Below are positions 32,840 through 43,017 of a DNA stretch of 64,000 nt, one piece after another; the stretch's first letter is position 1; every line of letters starts with the position of its first letter. The notes beneath the pieces were generated by a model. The model was not told the DNA's origin, made no database searches, and saw only the letters and a list, made by a program, of their open reading frames with translations. Source of the DNA: Areca catechu (taxonomy: Eukaryota > Streptophyta > Magnoliopsida > Arecales > Arecaceae); the NCBI GenBank assembly GCA_021397845.1, contig CM038043.1:128012013-128076012 (forward strand), written 5' to 3'. A program made the translations under genes and the position numbers.

Positions 32840-33409
32840 TGGTAGGGAATGCAAAGTGAAGATGAAACTATGCAACTCTAAAGGAGATTAGCGAAGATTA
32901 ATTGGCAAGTTTTATCGGCATATGAAGAGTTCAGCATAATTTATCAAAGATAAGTTAATGAAGCAAACATGAATGATCATGCATAACCCTAATTACCGAG
33001 ACTTCGAAATAATAAAGAAATAGGACAGAATTAAAACCACCAGTCATGCTAGTCAGATTAATGTCTCAGACCTAATTGATACTGACTTACCTGGCATTGA
33101 TTTTCTTTTACACAGAACAATAGAAATTTTATTCATCCATCCTCCCCCCATTACAAAAGGCTGAGGGTGGTATTTATAGATTTTCCAACCCTCATTTGAA
33201 TTTGAATAAAAGATAAGAACGAATCAAATTCAAATATAAGATAGGATAAGATAAGCCTATCCATATATCAATCCTAACCAACCAAATCCTAATTCAAATT
33301 TTAAACAAAAGATAAATCCTAAATAAATTTATTCCAAAAATGCTTCAAGATCTGTGCCACTCCAAGAATTATGCTTGCTCTAAGATCCGTGCTTGTGATG
33401 TCCGCATTA
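32840..33409 (-). repeat. Element I 5' LTR (right)
   Basis: Pairs with the left LTR only over 33115-33409. The stretch 32840-33114 (starting TGGTAGGGAATGC on the plus strand) is unlike the left copy. The boundary at 33409 is set by the GAAGG duplicate and by resumption of the C integrase frame. Confidence 0.75.
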
Positions 33410-33529
33410 GAAGGTCCCTACAAGGTGACCGAGGCCCCATCACAAGGGGCTTATCACCTCGAAGGTCTCGACGGCGTCAGGCTCCCCCAGACGTGGAGTG
33501 CCCGTGGTCCACGACGATGCCACCTATGA
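33410..33529 (+). pseudogene. Element C integrase C-terminal tail
   Basis: The frame EGPYKVTEAPSQGAYHLEGL then DGVRLPQTWSARGPRRCHL ends at a TGA at 33527-33529. It matches the WEGPY-x-V ... GAY-x-LE-L-G-x-LP-x-W ending typical of Tat-type gypsy integrases. The first two residues repeat those before element I (target duplication). Confidence 0.85.
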
Positions 33530-33530
33530 T

Positions 33531-33597
33531 GTAAGGTTTCTTATCGATAATAATGATAACAATTTTTTTCTTGCATGAGTATCTATGTGTCTTGCAG
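33531..33597 (+). other. Candidate small intron after element C pol stop
   Basis: Starts GTAAGGTTTC one base after the pol stop codon. It has a T-rich tract (CAATTTTTTTC) and ends CTTGCAG before GAAAGAATCG. It looks like a short plant intron (67 bp) and would join pol mRNA to the tandem-repeat region. Only the sequence signals support it. Confidence 0.35.
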
Positions 33598-33617
33598 GAA
33601 AGAATCGATAGCATCCC

Positions 33618-35000
33618 GAGCCTAGCTCCAGGACATCAAGAGATCTTCGAGCCATGCAGCTCTCAACCTCAAGCATCCCCGAACCTAGCTCGAGGATGTC
33701 AAGAGATCTTCAAGCCATGCAACTCTCAACCTCAAGCATCCCGAGCCTAGCTCCAAGACGTCAAGAGATTTTCGAGTCATGCAACTCTCAACCTCAAGCA
33801 TCCCCGAGCCTAGCTCCAGGACGTCAAGAGATCTTCGAGCCATGCAGCTCTTAACCTCAAGCATCCCCGAGCCTAGCTCCAGGATGTCAAGAGATCTTCC
33901 AACCATGCAGCTCTCAACCTTTAGCATCCCCGAGCCTAGCTCCATGATGTCAAGAGACCTTCGAGCCATGCAGCTCTCAGTCACCAATGTCCCCGAGCCC
34001 AGCTCCAGGATGCCAGCCCAAGACCAGAGCTCAGATCTCTGGCCAAAAAACCTTCGAGCCATGCAGCTCTTAGTCACCAATGTCTCCGAGCCCAGCTCCA
34101 GGATGCCAGTCCAAGATTGGAGCTCAGATCTCCGACCAAGAGAACTTCGAGCCACGCAGCTCTCAATCACCAACATCCCCGAGCCCAGCTCTAGGATGCC
34201 AGCCCAAGACCGGAGCTCAGATCTCCGGCCAAGGGAACTTCGAGCTATGTAGCTCTCAGTCACCAACATCCCCGAGCCTAGCTCCAGGATGCCAGTACAA
34301 GACTGGAGCTCAGATCTCCGACCAAGGGACCTTCTAGCCATGCAGCTCTCAGTCACCAACGTCCCCGAGCCTAGATCTAGGATGCCAACCCAAGACCTAA
34401 GCTCAGATTTCTGGCCAAGGACCTTCGAGCCACGCAGCTCTTAGTCACCAACATTCCCGCGCCTAACTCCAGGATGCCAGTCCAAGACCGGAGCTCAGAT
34501 CTCTGGCCAAGGAAACTTCGAGCCATGCAGCTCTCAGTCATCTACATCCTCGAGCCCAGCTCCAGGATGCCAGCCCAAGAACGAAGCTCAGATCTCTGGC
34601 CAAGGGACCTTCGAGCAATGCAGCTCTCAGTCACCAACATCCCCGAGCCCAGCTCCAGGATGCCAACCTAAGGCCGAAGCTCAGATCTCTGGCCAAGGGA
34701 ACTTCGAGCCATGCAGCATTCAGTCACCAACATCCCTGAGCCCAGCTCCAGCATGCCAGTCCAAGACGGAGCTCAGATCTCTGGCCAAGGGACCTTCGAG
34801 CCACACAGCTCTCAATTACCAACATCCCCGAGCCCAGCTCCAGGATGCCAACCTAAGACCGGAGCTTAGATCTCCGGCTAAGGGACCTTTGAGCCATGTA
34901 GCTCTCAGTCACCAATTTTTCTCCGAGCCCAACTCCAGGATGCCAGCCCAAGACCGGAGCTTAGATCTCCGGCCAAAGGACCTTCGAGCCACATAGCTCT
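33618..35000. repeat. In-frame 63-bp then 93-bp tandem array in element C
   Basis: Landmark GAGCC(T/C)AGCTCC occurs at 33618, 33681, 33743, 33806, 33869, 33932 and 33995 (period 63). It recurs at 34088, 34181, 34274, 34367, ~34459, 34552, 34645, 34738, 34830 and ~34925 (period 93). The 93-bp unit equals the 63-bp unit plus 30 bp (CCAGCCCAAGACCGGAGCTC region). Both periods are multiples of three, giving open frames on both strands: a 21-residue then 31-residue peptide repeat (SIPEPSSR-MSRDLRAMQL on plus). Tat-branch elements are known to carry tandem repeats 3' of pol that can seed satellites. Confidence 0.95.
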
Positions 35001-35314
35001 CAGTCCATAATGCCTTTGAGCATAACAGCTCTCAAGTATCATAACTCAACCCCAAGCAAGGTGAGGCCCTTCTCTTTGATCTCCCCACTCATATACAAAA
35101 AAAAAAGGAAAGGAAGAAAGAGAGTGGAAGAAAGAGAGAAAGAGAGTGGAAGAAAGAGAGAAAGAAGGGAAGAGCCAGACAAAAAATATATGGCAAGGAA
35201 ACTCAAGTTTCATTGATCAAATACAAGTTACAAGTATTCTGCGGGCACCCAACATGCCGGGTGACCCTGACTAAGTACAAAAATAAAAATATAAAGTAAA
35301 AAAGGAAAAAGGGG
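35001..35314 (+). other. Element C spacer between tandem array and antisense ORF
   Basis: A purine-rich AAAAAGGAAAGGAAGAAAGA block at 35098-35170 is followed by AT-rich sequence. The small plus-strand frame at 35010-35216 is low complexity. I see no supported gene. Confidence 0.5.
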
Positions 35315-36692
35315 CTACTCCATGCCGGTCGGCCTCCCTACTGAGCTCTGAGGCTGAGAGTTCCCATCTTTAGGAACCTCTAGCTGAGCAGCTCTGGTCT
35401 CGGATAGTTCAGCCTCGGCTGGCATCGGAGACTCTAAGGCCACGGCTTCCTCAACGGCCTCCTCATCAGGCTCCACATCTAATGCCGAAGGATATCTAAG
35501 GCGGTCACGATTCTTCTCGGGGACAAGTGCCTCGACCTGGCCATGCAAGAACATAAAGCCCTTGTAGAAGGAGTCCGATGCCATCTGATGAATTTCGGCG
35601 ATGAATTCCTTCGAAGCCTTGAACTTTGCGATGGTGTCCTCAGCGCCCTTCTTGGCCTCAGTGGCCACCCTCCTCGACTCGGTGGCCTCTTCCGAGTGAT
35701 TTCCAGTAGGTCATTCTCGGAGAAAATCATCCCTGCATACAAGTCACACAATAGTCAGAATCTACGGGAAGCGGTGCAAGGAGTACAAGTAAAGAAGGAG
35801 GAAAGTTCAGGTCGAACTCACCCAACCCATTCGTTGGGTCGACCCCGAATCGATAAGGTTCTGATCAGATAACAAGACCTCGAGAGGAGGAATCTGGGCA
35901 GTGCGAAGCTGCTCGTAGTCATCTCGGTCAGCCACATCGACCACAGAATTTTGGCTAGGGGACTTGTCCAGATCGTTCCAGACCCAGTCGACCCCCTCAA
36001 CCTCAACAAAGAAAAACTTACTCTTCCATCCCCTGATGGAAGAGGGGAGCTCAAATCTGATGCCCTTCGGGTGGGAGGACAAGGACCACCACCCATCCTC
36101 AGTTAGGTGGCATTTCAGGGCAAAGAAGGCCCTAAACAAGGAGAACCGGGCAATGAACCCATGGAGGTGGCAGAGTACAATGAAAGAAAAGATAACCCTA
36201 ACGGTATTTGGCACTGACTGTGCAAGGACCAAACGATAGTTGTCCAGGATGGACAGGAAGAAAGGGGGAAAGGAAACTGAAGACCCCCAAAGAAGGTCTC
36301 CTCATAAAAAGCAAGATGACTCGGGCCACTGGAAGTGACCCGTTCCCCCAGACGAGGGATCATGAGCGAATGGAAGGTGGGATGCCATAGACATCATGAA
36401 CGGTCCTTAGTTCCTCGATGGTGATCGTCGAGGCGACCCCACCAGGACCTGTGGACCGGACGGACTCAAAAGCAAAAATAGAAGTAGGAGGAGGGAGAGA
36501 AGGACTGGATCCTGGTTCTCTGATGAGTACCGGACCGAGAGGATGCCTCCTACTGAGCTCGAAGCGAGTTGCATCTTCCTCCCTGCCAGAAGAAGAAGAA
36601 GAAGATGCTGGCTTCCACTCGGAAGGACCAGCCTCGCCTTGATCAGTGAAGGGGCGGAAGCCCGGATCGAAACGGGACATCCTCAAGAACAA
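35315..36692 (-). pseudogene. Element C antisense ORF, 'putative gypsy type transposon' (PF04195-like) protein
   Basis: On the minus strand the start is at 36692 or 36677 (MFLRMSRFDPGFRPF / MSRFDPGFRP). The N-terminal segment is Ser/Glu-rich and reaches 36360. After a frameshift come IPRLGERVTSSGPSHLAFYE and the core VLAQSVPNTVRVIFSFIVLC, FFALKCHLTEDGWWSLSSHP and SIRGWKSKFFFVEVEGVDW (36232-35807). These match the family annotated as 'putative gypsy type transposon', with its typical LC-x-G, GWW and WK-x-FFFV features. A GTGAGT...ATGCAG pair (35814-35737, minus) looks like an intron. The C-terminus (EFIAEIHQMASDSFYKGFMF, acidic tail) ends at 35315. Antisense extra ORFs of this kind are known in the Tat branch. 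At least two frameshifts make it a pseudogene. Confidence 0.78.
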
Positions 36693-37200
36693 GAAGAATG
36701 AAGAACTCGAAGCGAAGGATGGAAGAACAGACTGAACTCAAAGAAGACCCCAGACCCGGAGGAAAGACCCTACTCTAGCAGGGGGAGAAGAAGGAAGAAA
36801 CTGACCTAGTTCCTTAGAAAACTTAAGGCAACTGTGAAAAGGAAGAAAGCTTGGGCGCAGTAGCAGCAGACACGAAGAATTCAAAAGAATAGATGTTTTG
36901 GGTAAGGCCCTCCTTTCATTTCGAAATGACCCGATGGATTCATACCGATCCCACCCCTCCGCCAATGGATCCATTCCACATGCTGCCCATCGATGAAAAT
37001 GGCATCCTGGCCGCTCTGAATTCTATGCCAACATTAACTGCTCCTCGGACGTGGCCACGCGGTACCCCCGCATTAGTCTACGAGGCCGTCTCTCGAAGCG
37101 CCAACAATCATGGCCATCATCATGCCAAATTTTCCCCTTTCCATGTCAGCACCGTAATTACTCCCTTTGGCCCGAGCACCGCACATTAACGAGCCTCGGG
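36693..37200 (+). other. Element C 3' non-coding region upstream of polypurine tract
   Basis: Likely holds the promoter and leader of the antisense ORF on its right side, which I cannot pinpoint. The small plus-strand frame 36893-37189 contains no recognised domain and I do not call it a gene. Confidence 0.5.
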
Positions 37201-37213
37201 AGTGGGGGGCAAA
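37201..37213 (+). promoter_or_regulatory. Element C polypurine tract
   Basis: AGTGGGGGGCAAA immediately precedes the 3' LTR start TGATGTGGCGG at 37214. Confidence 0.8.
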
Positions 37214-39148
37214 TGATGTGGCGGGATTGTCGACGTGGGAAAACCGGCAGGTGCCACGTCAAAGGAAGATGCTGCATCAATTCTCCAGCCTGGACTCCAC
37301 TACCGAGCTAAGCTGAGCTCTGTCCTCCGCCAGGTCGGGCCAACAAGCTTGTGATGCTTAGGTCGAAGCCGCCTTCTATCCTCCAGAGTGAGACCCTTAG
37401 ATGTTAGAGCCCTGTGGTCGGAGTCGAGCTCAGCGCTCACCCGCCAATGCGGAGCCTCTCCAAGCATGCGCCCTCTGGACCGGATCTGCCTCCTGCCCTC
37501 CAGAGCAAGATCCTAGGAGGTTAGAGCCCTGTGGTCAAAGTCGAGCTCAGCGCTCACCCGCCAACGTGGAGCCTCTCCGAGCATGCACCCTCTAGACCGG
37601 GTCCGCCTTCTGCCCTCCAGAGCGAGACCCTCGGAGGTTAGTGCCCTATGGTCGAAGTCGAGCTCAGCGCTCACCCACCAACATGGAGCCTCTCCGAGCA
37701 CACGCCCTCTGGACCGGGCCCACCTCCTGCCCTCTAGAGCGAGACCCTCAAAGGTTAGATCCCTGTGGTTGGAGTCGAGCTCAGCGCTCACCCGCCAACG
37801 AGGAGCCTCTCCGAGCGTGCACCCTCTAGACCGGGTCTGCCTTCTGCCCTCTAGAGCAAGACCCTCGGAGGTTAGAGCCCTGTGGTCGGAGTCGAGCTCA
37901 ACGTTCACCTGCCAACGTGGTGCCTCTCCGAGCGTGCGCCCTCTAGACCGGGTCGCCTCCTGCCCTCCAGAGCGAGACCCTCGAAGGTTAGAGCCCTGTG
38001 GTTGGAGTCGAGCTCAGTGCTCACCCACCAATGTGAAGCCTCTCTGAGTGTGTGCCCTCTAGACTGGGTCCGCCCTGTGCCCTCTAGAGCGAGACCCTCA
38101 GAGGTTAAAGCCCTGTGGTCGGAGTCAAGCTCTGCACTCACCCGCCAATATGGAGCCTCTTCGAGTGCGCGCCCTCTAGACCGGACCCGCACTCTGCTCT
38201 CCTTCACCAAGATGCCCTTGCAAGTTCGAAGCACCTAAGTTGGAGCGAGCCCCACCATTCCAGCTCAACCCCGCTCGGACGAGGTCCTCGCCACACCAGA
38301 ACATCGGCGAGCCACCAGAAGGCTACACCGGAGCACCTTCCAGGCCGTACTGACCACCTGCAGCCACCAGTTATACTAGAAAGGGAGAACACATTAATCG
38401 AGATGCCACACTCCTCACCAACCACCCAGATCATCCAAGAAAGGAAGCCAACCAGGAGATTCGAATCCCGTGGGTGGCGGCCCATCATCCGAGGCACTGC
38501 CAAGTTTCCCGAATGAGGCGACCATGAGGAGTGTCGGAGTGCATGACAGCTCCCCTTATCATGAATCAGGAAAGGCTCCTCGGGACACTGTCGCACATGC
38601 CTGACAGCCCTGCGGAGATCCCAAGGTGGAGCCCAATGGTAACCTAGTTTGCAATAAATCGGAGGTAACACAACAACCCCAACACACAGGCAAAACACAA
38701 GCCATAACACAAGAGAGAAAAATAAAAGAAAAAAAGAGAATGCACACCTTACCAGGAAGAGGGGCATGGCACCACCAGCATTCCAGAGAAAGGTCGGGAA
38801 GAAGGGCCATATAGAGACTCCCTCTAACCAGGCCACACTTCCCCACACACTTGTGACTCACATTCACACAACTCGCTTCTCCTCGTATGGAGTCCATCAA
38901 GAGGGGCTCGACTAGGAGGATCTGTTCTCCTGAATCATCACTGACTTGATCGTCAGAGTGCCCCCACCGGAAACCCTGGCCCGGGTCACTAACCCCTATC
39001 TTGCAGGTCCAGGTCCACTGGACGGCGAGGCAGACAAGGAGAGCGCACTCGACTTGGAGGTTCGGGAGCAGAGGATCACCGGGTAGCAAAAGGGAGTGCA
39101 CTCTGGCGCAGACAGTAGCTACGGGCCATGGCGATCTTAGCAGTAACA
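37214..39148 (+). repeat. Element C 3' LTR
   Basis: The undisrupted 1935-bp LTR starts TGATGTGGCGGGATTG and ends GTAACA, followed by the GCATG target duplicate. It contains the 117-bp minisatellite (37380-38190). It documents the empty site of J: CTCACCAACCACCCAG at about 38396-38412. Confidence 0.94.
37380..38190. repeat. 117-bp minisatellite inside element C 3' LTR
   Basis: Landmark (A/G)AGA(C/T)CCT occurs at 37390, 37507, 37624, 37741, 37858, 37974 and 38091: seven units, the same number as the 5' LTR. Copy number is therefore unchanged since insertion, in spite of point divergence. Long open frames across it on both strands are artefacts of the 3n period. Confidence 0.95.
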
Positions 39149-40375
39149 GCATGTTTCATGAACTTTAAATTATTTCAGATGGATGTAAGCAGCGCTTTTC
39201 TAAATGATATTTTATCCAAAGAAGTTTTTGTAGAACAACCGCCTGATTTTATTGATCACTCTTTTCTAAATCATGTTTTCAAGTTAAATAAAGCTTTATA
39301 TGGTCTTAAATAGGCACCTAGAGCCTGGTATGATAGATTAAGTAAATTTTTACTTGAAAACGATTTTGTAAGAGGTAGTGTAGATACTACTTTGTTTATT
39401 CAAAAGAAAAATAATGATATTTTTGTTGTTCAAATTTATGTTGATAATATAATATTTAGATCTACTGATGAATATTTGTACCGAGATTTTGCTAAGTTAA
39501 TGCAGGGTGAATTTGAAATGAGTCTAATGGATGAGCTAAACTACTTCCTTGGGCTATAAATCAAACAATCGAAGGAAGGAATTCTAATCAACCAAGCCAA
39601 ATACATTAAAGAGATTATCAAAAAGTTTGGCTTTGAATCAAGCAAGGAAGCTGGAACACCCATGAATCCTGCATGCAGATTAGATAAATATGAAAATGGC
39701 ATAAGTGTTGATCAAAAGTTATATAGAGGTATGATCAGATCTCTACTCTATTTAACTATCAGTAAACCTGATATTCTGTTTAGTGTTTGCATGTGTGCAC
39801 GTTTTTAATCAAATCCAAAAGAATCACACATTATTGCTGTTAAAAGAATCATCAAATATCGTAAAGGCACATGTAATGTAGGATTGTGGCATTCTAAGCA
39901 TTCATCTTTAAAGTTAATTAGTTATTCAGATGCTAACTATGGTGGCATAAGATTGATAGAAAAAGTACCAATGGCACATGCCAATTTCTAGGTGTTAACT
40001 TAATTTCATGGCACTATAGGAAACAGGACTCTGTAGTACTATCCACTGCTGAGATAGAGTATGTGGCTACAGGGAGCTGTTGTATACAAGTGTTGTGGAT
40101 TAAGCAACAGCTAGAAGACTATGGTGTTATCCAATCTAAGTTCCTATCAAATGATATATAGTGCTATTAATTTATCTAAAAATCCAATTCAGCATTCTAG
40201 AACTAAGCATATAGAAACAAGCATCATTTCATTAGAGACCATGTTTTGAATAATAACGTAGAATTAGAATTTATCCCAATTGAGAACCAACTAGCTGATA
40301 TTTTTACCAAGCCTCTTAGCTAAGATAGATTTGAAAAGATTAGAGGAGAGTTAGGTCCATGTGACTCGTATTAAG
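39149..40375 (+). pseudogene. Element B reverse transcriptase (second part) and RNase H
   Basis: Resumes at the GCATG duplicate with ACFMNFKLFQMDVSSAFLND, then VFVEQPPDFIDHSF and the palm motif. The YVDD site reads YVDN (codons 39443-39448), so an essential aspartate is lost. A TAG (39311) replaces the glutamine of LKQAPRAWYD. The RT end KLYRGMI-RSLLYL lies near 39720. RNase H (WHYRKQDSVVLSTAEIEYVA, TGSCCIQVLWIKQQLEDYG) is at about 40010-40130 and the terminal LADIFTKPLS at about 40300. Several stops interrupt RNase H. Confidence 0.93.
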
Positions 40376-40707
40376 ATTGTTGACCTATTTTTTAAAAGAT
40401 AGGAAAAATTATCTAGAGTTTTCAAAATTCAATTTAGAGCTATTAACCACTTTGTCTTGTATTGATTTAGCTATAAAAACCTTTAGTTTAGTCTTTTGAG
40501 CTTTACCCTGTGTTTTTGCTCGAGCCGACTCAAGCAATCCCCTATCCTATTGAGCCAACTCGAAAGACAGGTTTGAGCTTTTTAAATAGGGTTCCGTAGC
40601 TTTCATTCCTTAACCTCTTTTAGTTTCCACTATTTATCTCTACCAGTTTCTCCTCCTAAACCTTAGAAACACCTCTATAACTCTTTTTAATCCCTAATCC
40701 AAGCGCA
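40376..40707 (+). other. Element B spacer between RNase H and env-position ORF
   Basis: Non-coding; includes a GAGCCGACTC motif at about 40522 and a GAGCCAACTC near-copy at 40552, again the LTR motif in an internal position, as in element A at 3836-3920. It leads into ATG GCACCTAGG at 40708. Confidence 0.55.
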
Positions 40708-42323
40708 ATGGCACCTAGGAAGGTCGTAGCAAAAAGACCTAGGAAGGTGATGCGACCCATTACGGAGGAAGGGAGGACCAAATGGAGGCTAGATGCTTCG
40801 GCTTCTCAATCCCATGAAGAACAACATGAGCAACAACCAATCGATGCTCCAGAAGCTCCACGACAAGTCATTCTTATGGGTAATCGGCAGGTAACCTCTA
40901 AAGAATCATGGATTTCAATTTCTAGAGGGAGAAAACTTGAGGATAGGTGATTGGCTTATTGCTCAGGGTTGGAAACATTTTTGTATGCTTGATTTGCCCA
41001 CTTATCCAACTTTGGTTAGAAATTTCTTTGAAAACCTATCTCCTGGTACTTTTCATTTAGAATCAATTGTTAAAGGGAAGAATATTATTGTGAATGAGCA
41101 AAAGTTGAGTACATTATTGCAAATACCAAAAGAAGGAGAATGCTTTTTGGTGATGAAAGAGAAACAAAGAACTCTAAGAAGTGTTCTAGAAAGAAGCGAT
41201 GTATCAGGAATATTACATGTTCAAGCTAACCTATTATCTATGGAGATGAGGCTATTACATAACATCATTAGCAGAGTATTTTTACCCAGAACTAGAAGAT
41301 TTGACTGGGTAAGCGAAAGGGATCTGATGTTTATGAGATATTTGATTGAGGGGGAGGCCCTCAACTTGCCATATATTATGATCTCTCAGATGAGGGAAGT
41401 AGCTTAGAGGACATGAGCCTGTCTTCCGTATGGTATGGTATTTACTTTACTCTTTGAGGATGCTAGTGTTGACTTGTCAGGCGAGGATAGGAGACCTTTA
41501 TTGCATACTAACGGTATAATGCTAAGTCATTGAATAGAATAGGATTTCATAAAGTAGAAGGTGGATGGATTCGGAAGACCTCAGGACAGAGAGTGGTACA
41601 TTCTGATGATGAGGAGTCTTCTGAGGATGATCAAACTGGACAGCCATAGGACATCGAGACTGAGCGACTTACTGATGAGGCTGGACCCTTTGAGCCAGCA
41701 CCTACTTCACCTTGATCACCTATGAGAGATTCAGATACTAGTGGTTTGCATGATGATCAGAGATTGCAGACTATTTTAGATGAGCTCTCTGCCTATAGTG
41801 AGGCAGAGCTGAGACTGATGCTAGAATAGATGCTTTACAGACTGAGATGAGGGATGGATTTCAGCATATCTTAGCAATGCTTTGGGAGATCAGTACAGCT
41901 GGACCATCAGCACCTCCACCACCTGATGATGCACTGGACCAGATGATGGTACTGATATTGGACATAGAGAGCCTGAGCACTCTATTGGCATACCTGATGA
42001 TCATTGTACAAGCACACAGGCTACTGATTTACCTGCAGTCACTGAGGAGTAGAGCATTGATATTTTAGATACTCCAGCAATGTAGATTCTCTCCGATACC
42101 AGTACTTTGGTATTGTCAGATCCTCCTTCGATGCAGCCGACTCCAATCTTTTTCAGCTAAGTCTTCACATTCCAGACCTAGAGTTGCTAGACCACCTATT
42201 CCTACTAGGACCAGACTTAGGGACCTTAGGCCTAGGTTTCCTAAGTTCAAACCACAGTCTAGCATCTTAGAAATTGGGTCTTCTTCTTCTTCTAGTGAAG
42301 ATGAGTCTAGCCCTGCTTTTTGA
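40708..42323 (+). pseudogene. Element B env-position ORF (putative plant transposon protein domain)
   Basis: Start ATG at 40708 (MAPRKVVAKRPRKVMRPITE, very basic). The core domain at 40937-41407 reads WKHFCMLDLPTYPTLVRNFF, then TFHLESIVKGKNIIVNEQKL and RVFLPRTRRFDWVSERDLMF. It resembles the plant 'putative plant transposon protein' family. A frameshift near 40920 and stops after 41406 break it. The remaining 900 bp encode a degraded acidic, proline-rich region with SSSSSSEDESSPAF at the end. It lies where SIRE-type elements carry an env-like gene, but no signal peptide or transmembrane helix is apparent. G keeps a similar Ser/Glu terminus. Confidence 0.78.
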
Positions 42324-42420
42324 GTTTAGATCTCACTTATTCTGTGCTTTTGTTGTATGTGATACTATTTTGTAGTTCCTTGATACTTTTGTATTATATC
42401 ATATCTTGTACTGATACTCT

Positions 42421-42473
<53 letters not shown>

Positions 42474-43017
42474 TTAGAAATCTTGTGTTATAGTTGATGA
42501 ATGATATGAATGTTTATGAATAATTGTGGATGAATGTAAAAGGGGAGAAGTGCTTTTATCTCAAACATGTCAACCTTTTTCCCGGTAATATATGCTTTTC
42601 TTATATTTTGTTGATTACAAAAAGGGGGAGAAGTGCATAAAAAATGAGAAAATGTGAGTATGAAAATGAGAAGGAATTACATGAAAAAGGGGAGCAATTA
42701 TTAAAAATTCTTTTAAATATAAAGTATTGAAGTTGTATCATTATGATTCCTTATTGATCTGATATATAATTATAGCATGATTAGTTTGTTAACCTTATTG
42801 CTCTGATACATGTTATCAATTGTTGATACTTTGACACTAGTTCATTTTAACTCTGATACAATATCAAGATACTTCATTTGTTCCGATACATACTATTTTG
42901 AATATGCTTTGGTACATGTGAATATCGATACATAGTATGTTACTATATATGCAATTGTAAAGTATTTTTTAAAGTTTTTTATGCTCAGTATTTTGTCATC
43001 ATCAAAAAGGGGAAGAT
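42324..43017 (+). other. Element B 3' non-coding region and polypurine tract
   Basis: Contains a (TA)n run at about 42425-42471 and repeated TGATAC phrases at 42795-42930. It ends in the polypurine tract ATCATCAAAAAGGGGAAGAT (42998-43017), immediately before the 3' LTR. Confidence 0.8.

Larger units (their letters stand above)
31049..33409 (-). mobile_element. Element I: small gypsy-like LTR element inserted in C
   Basis: The target duplication GAAGG at 31044-31048 and 33410-33414 divides the integrase codons for WEG and EGPY. A PBS (TGGTATCAGAGC on the minus strand, about 32824-32835) and the left LTR start TGATGGGGACATC (complement, ending at 31652) give minus orientation. The two LTRs, 31049-31652 and 32840-33409, are alike only over about 295 bp (31355-31652 and 33115-33409). 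Their remaining parts differ. The internal region is only about 1.2 kb and keeps the gypsy 3' end (FDGVEFTPP) but no RT, integrase or chromodomain. Confidence 0.85.
21085..39148 (+). mobile_element. Element C: Tat-type Ty3-gypsy retrotransposon, deleted, inserted in B's RT
   Basis: The 5' LTR starts at 21085 (TGATGTGGCGG), is split by J, and ends at 30094. The 3' LTR is 37214-39148 (1935 bp). TSDs GCATG are at 21080-21084 and 39149-39153. A PBS-like site is at about 30098 and a G-rich polypurine tract at 37201-37213. The internal region holds a gag zinc finger, a protease remnant (VDNGSSVDVL), the integrase tail, tandem repeats and an antisense ORF of the 'putative gypsy type transposon' family. 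This arrangement matches the Tat branch (for example Grande, RIRE2-like elements), in which antisense extra ORFs are known. RT, RNase H and the integrase core are missing. Confidence 0.92.

Noticed and set aside
33685..34359. 224-codon minus-strand frame and the 157-codon plus-strand frame opposite it
   Set aside because: Both are by-products of the 63/93-bp array. I list the array as a repeat and do not call a gene, although the in-frame peptide repeat is noted as a finding.
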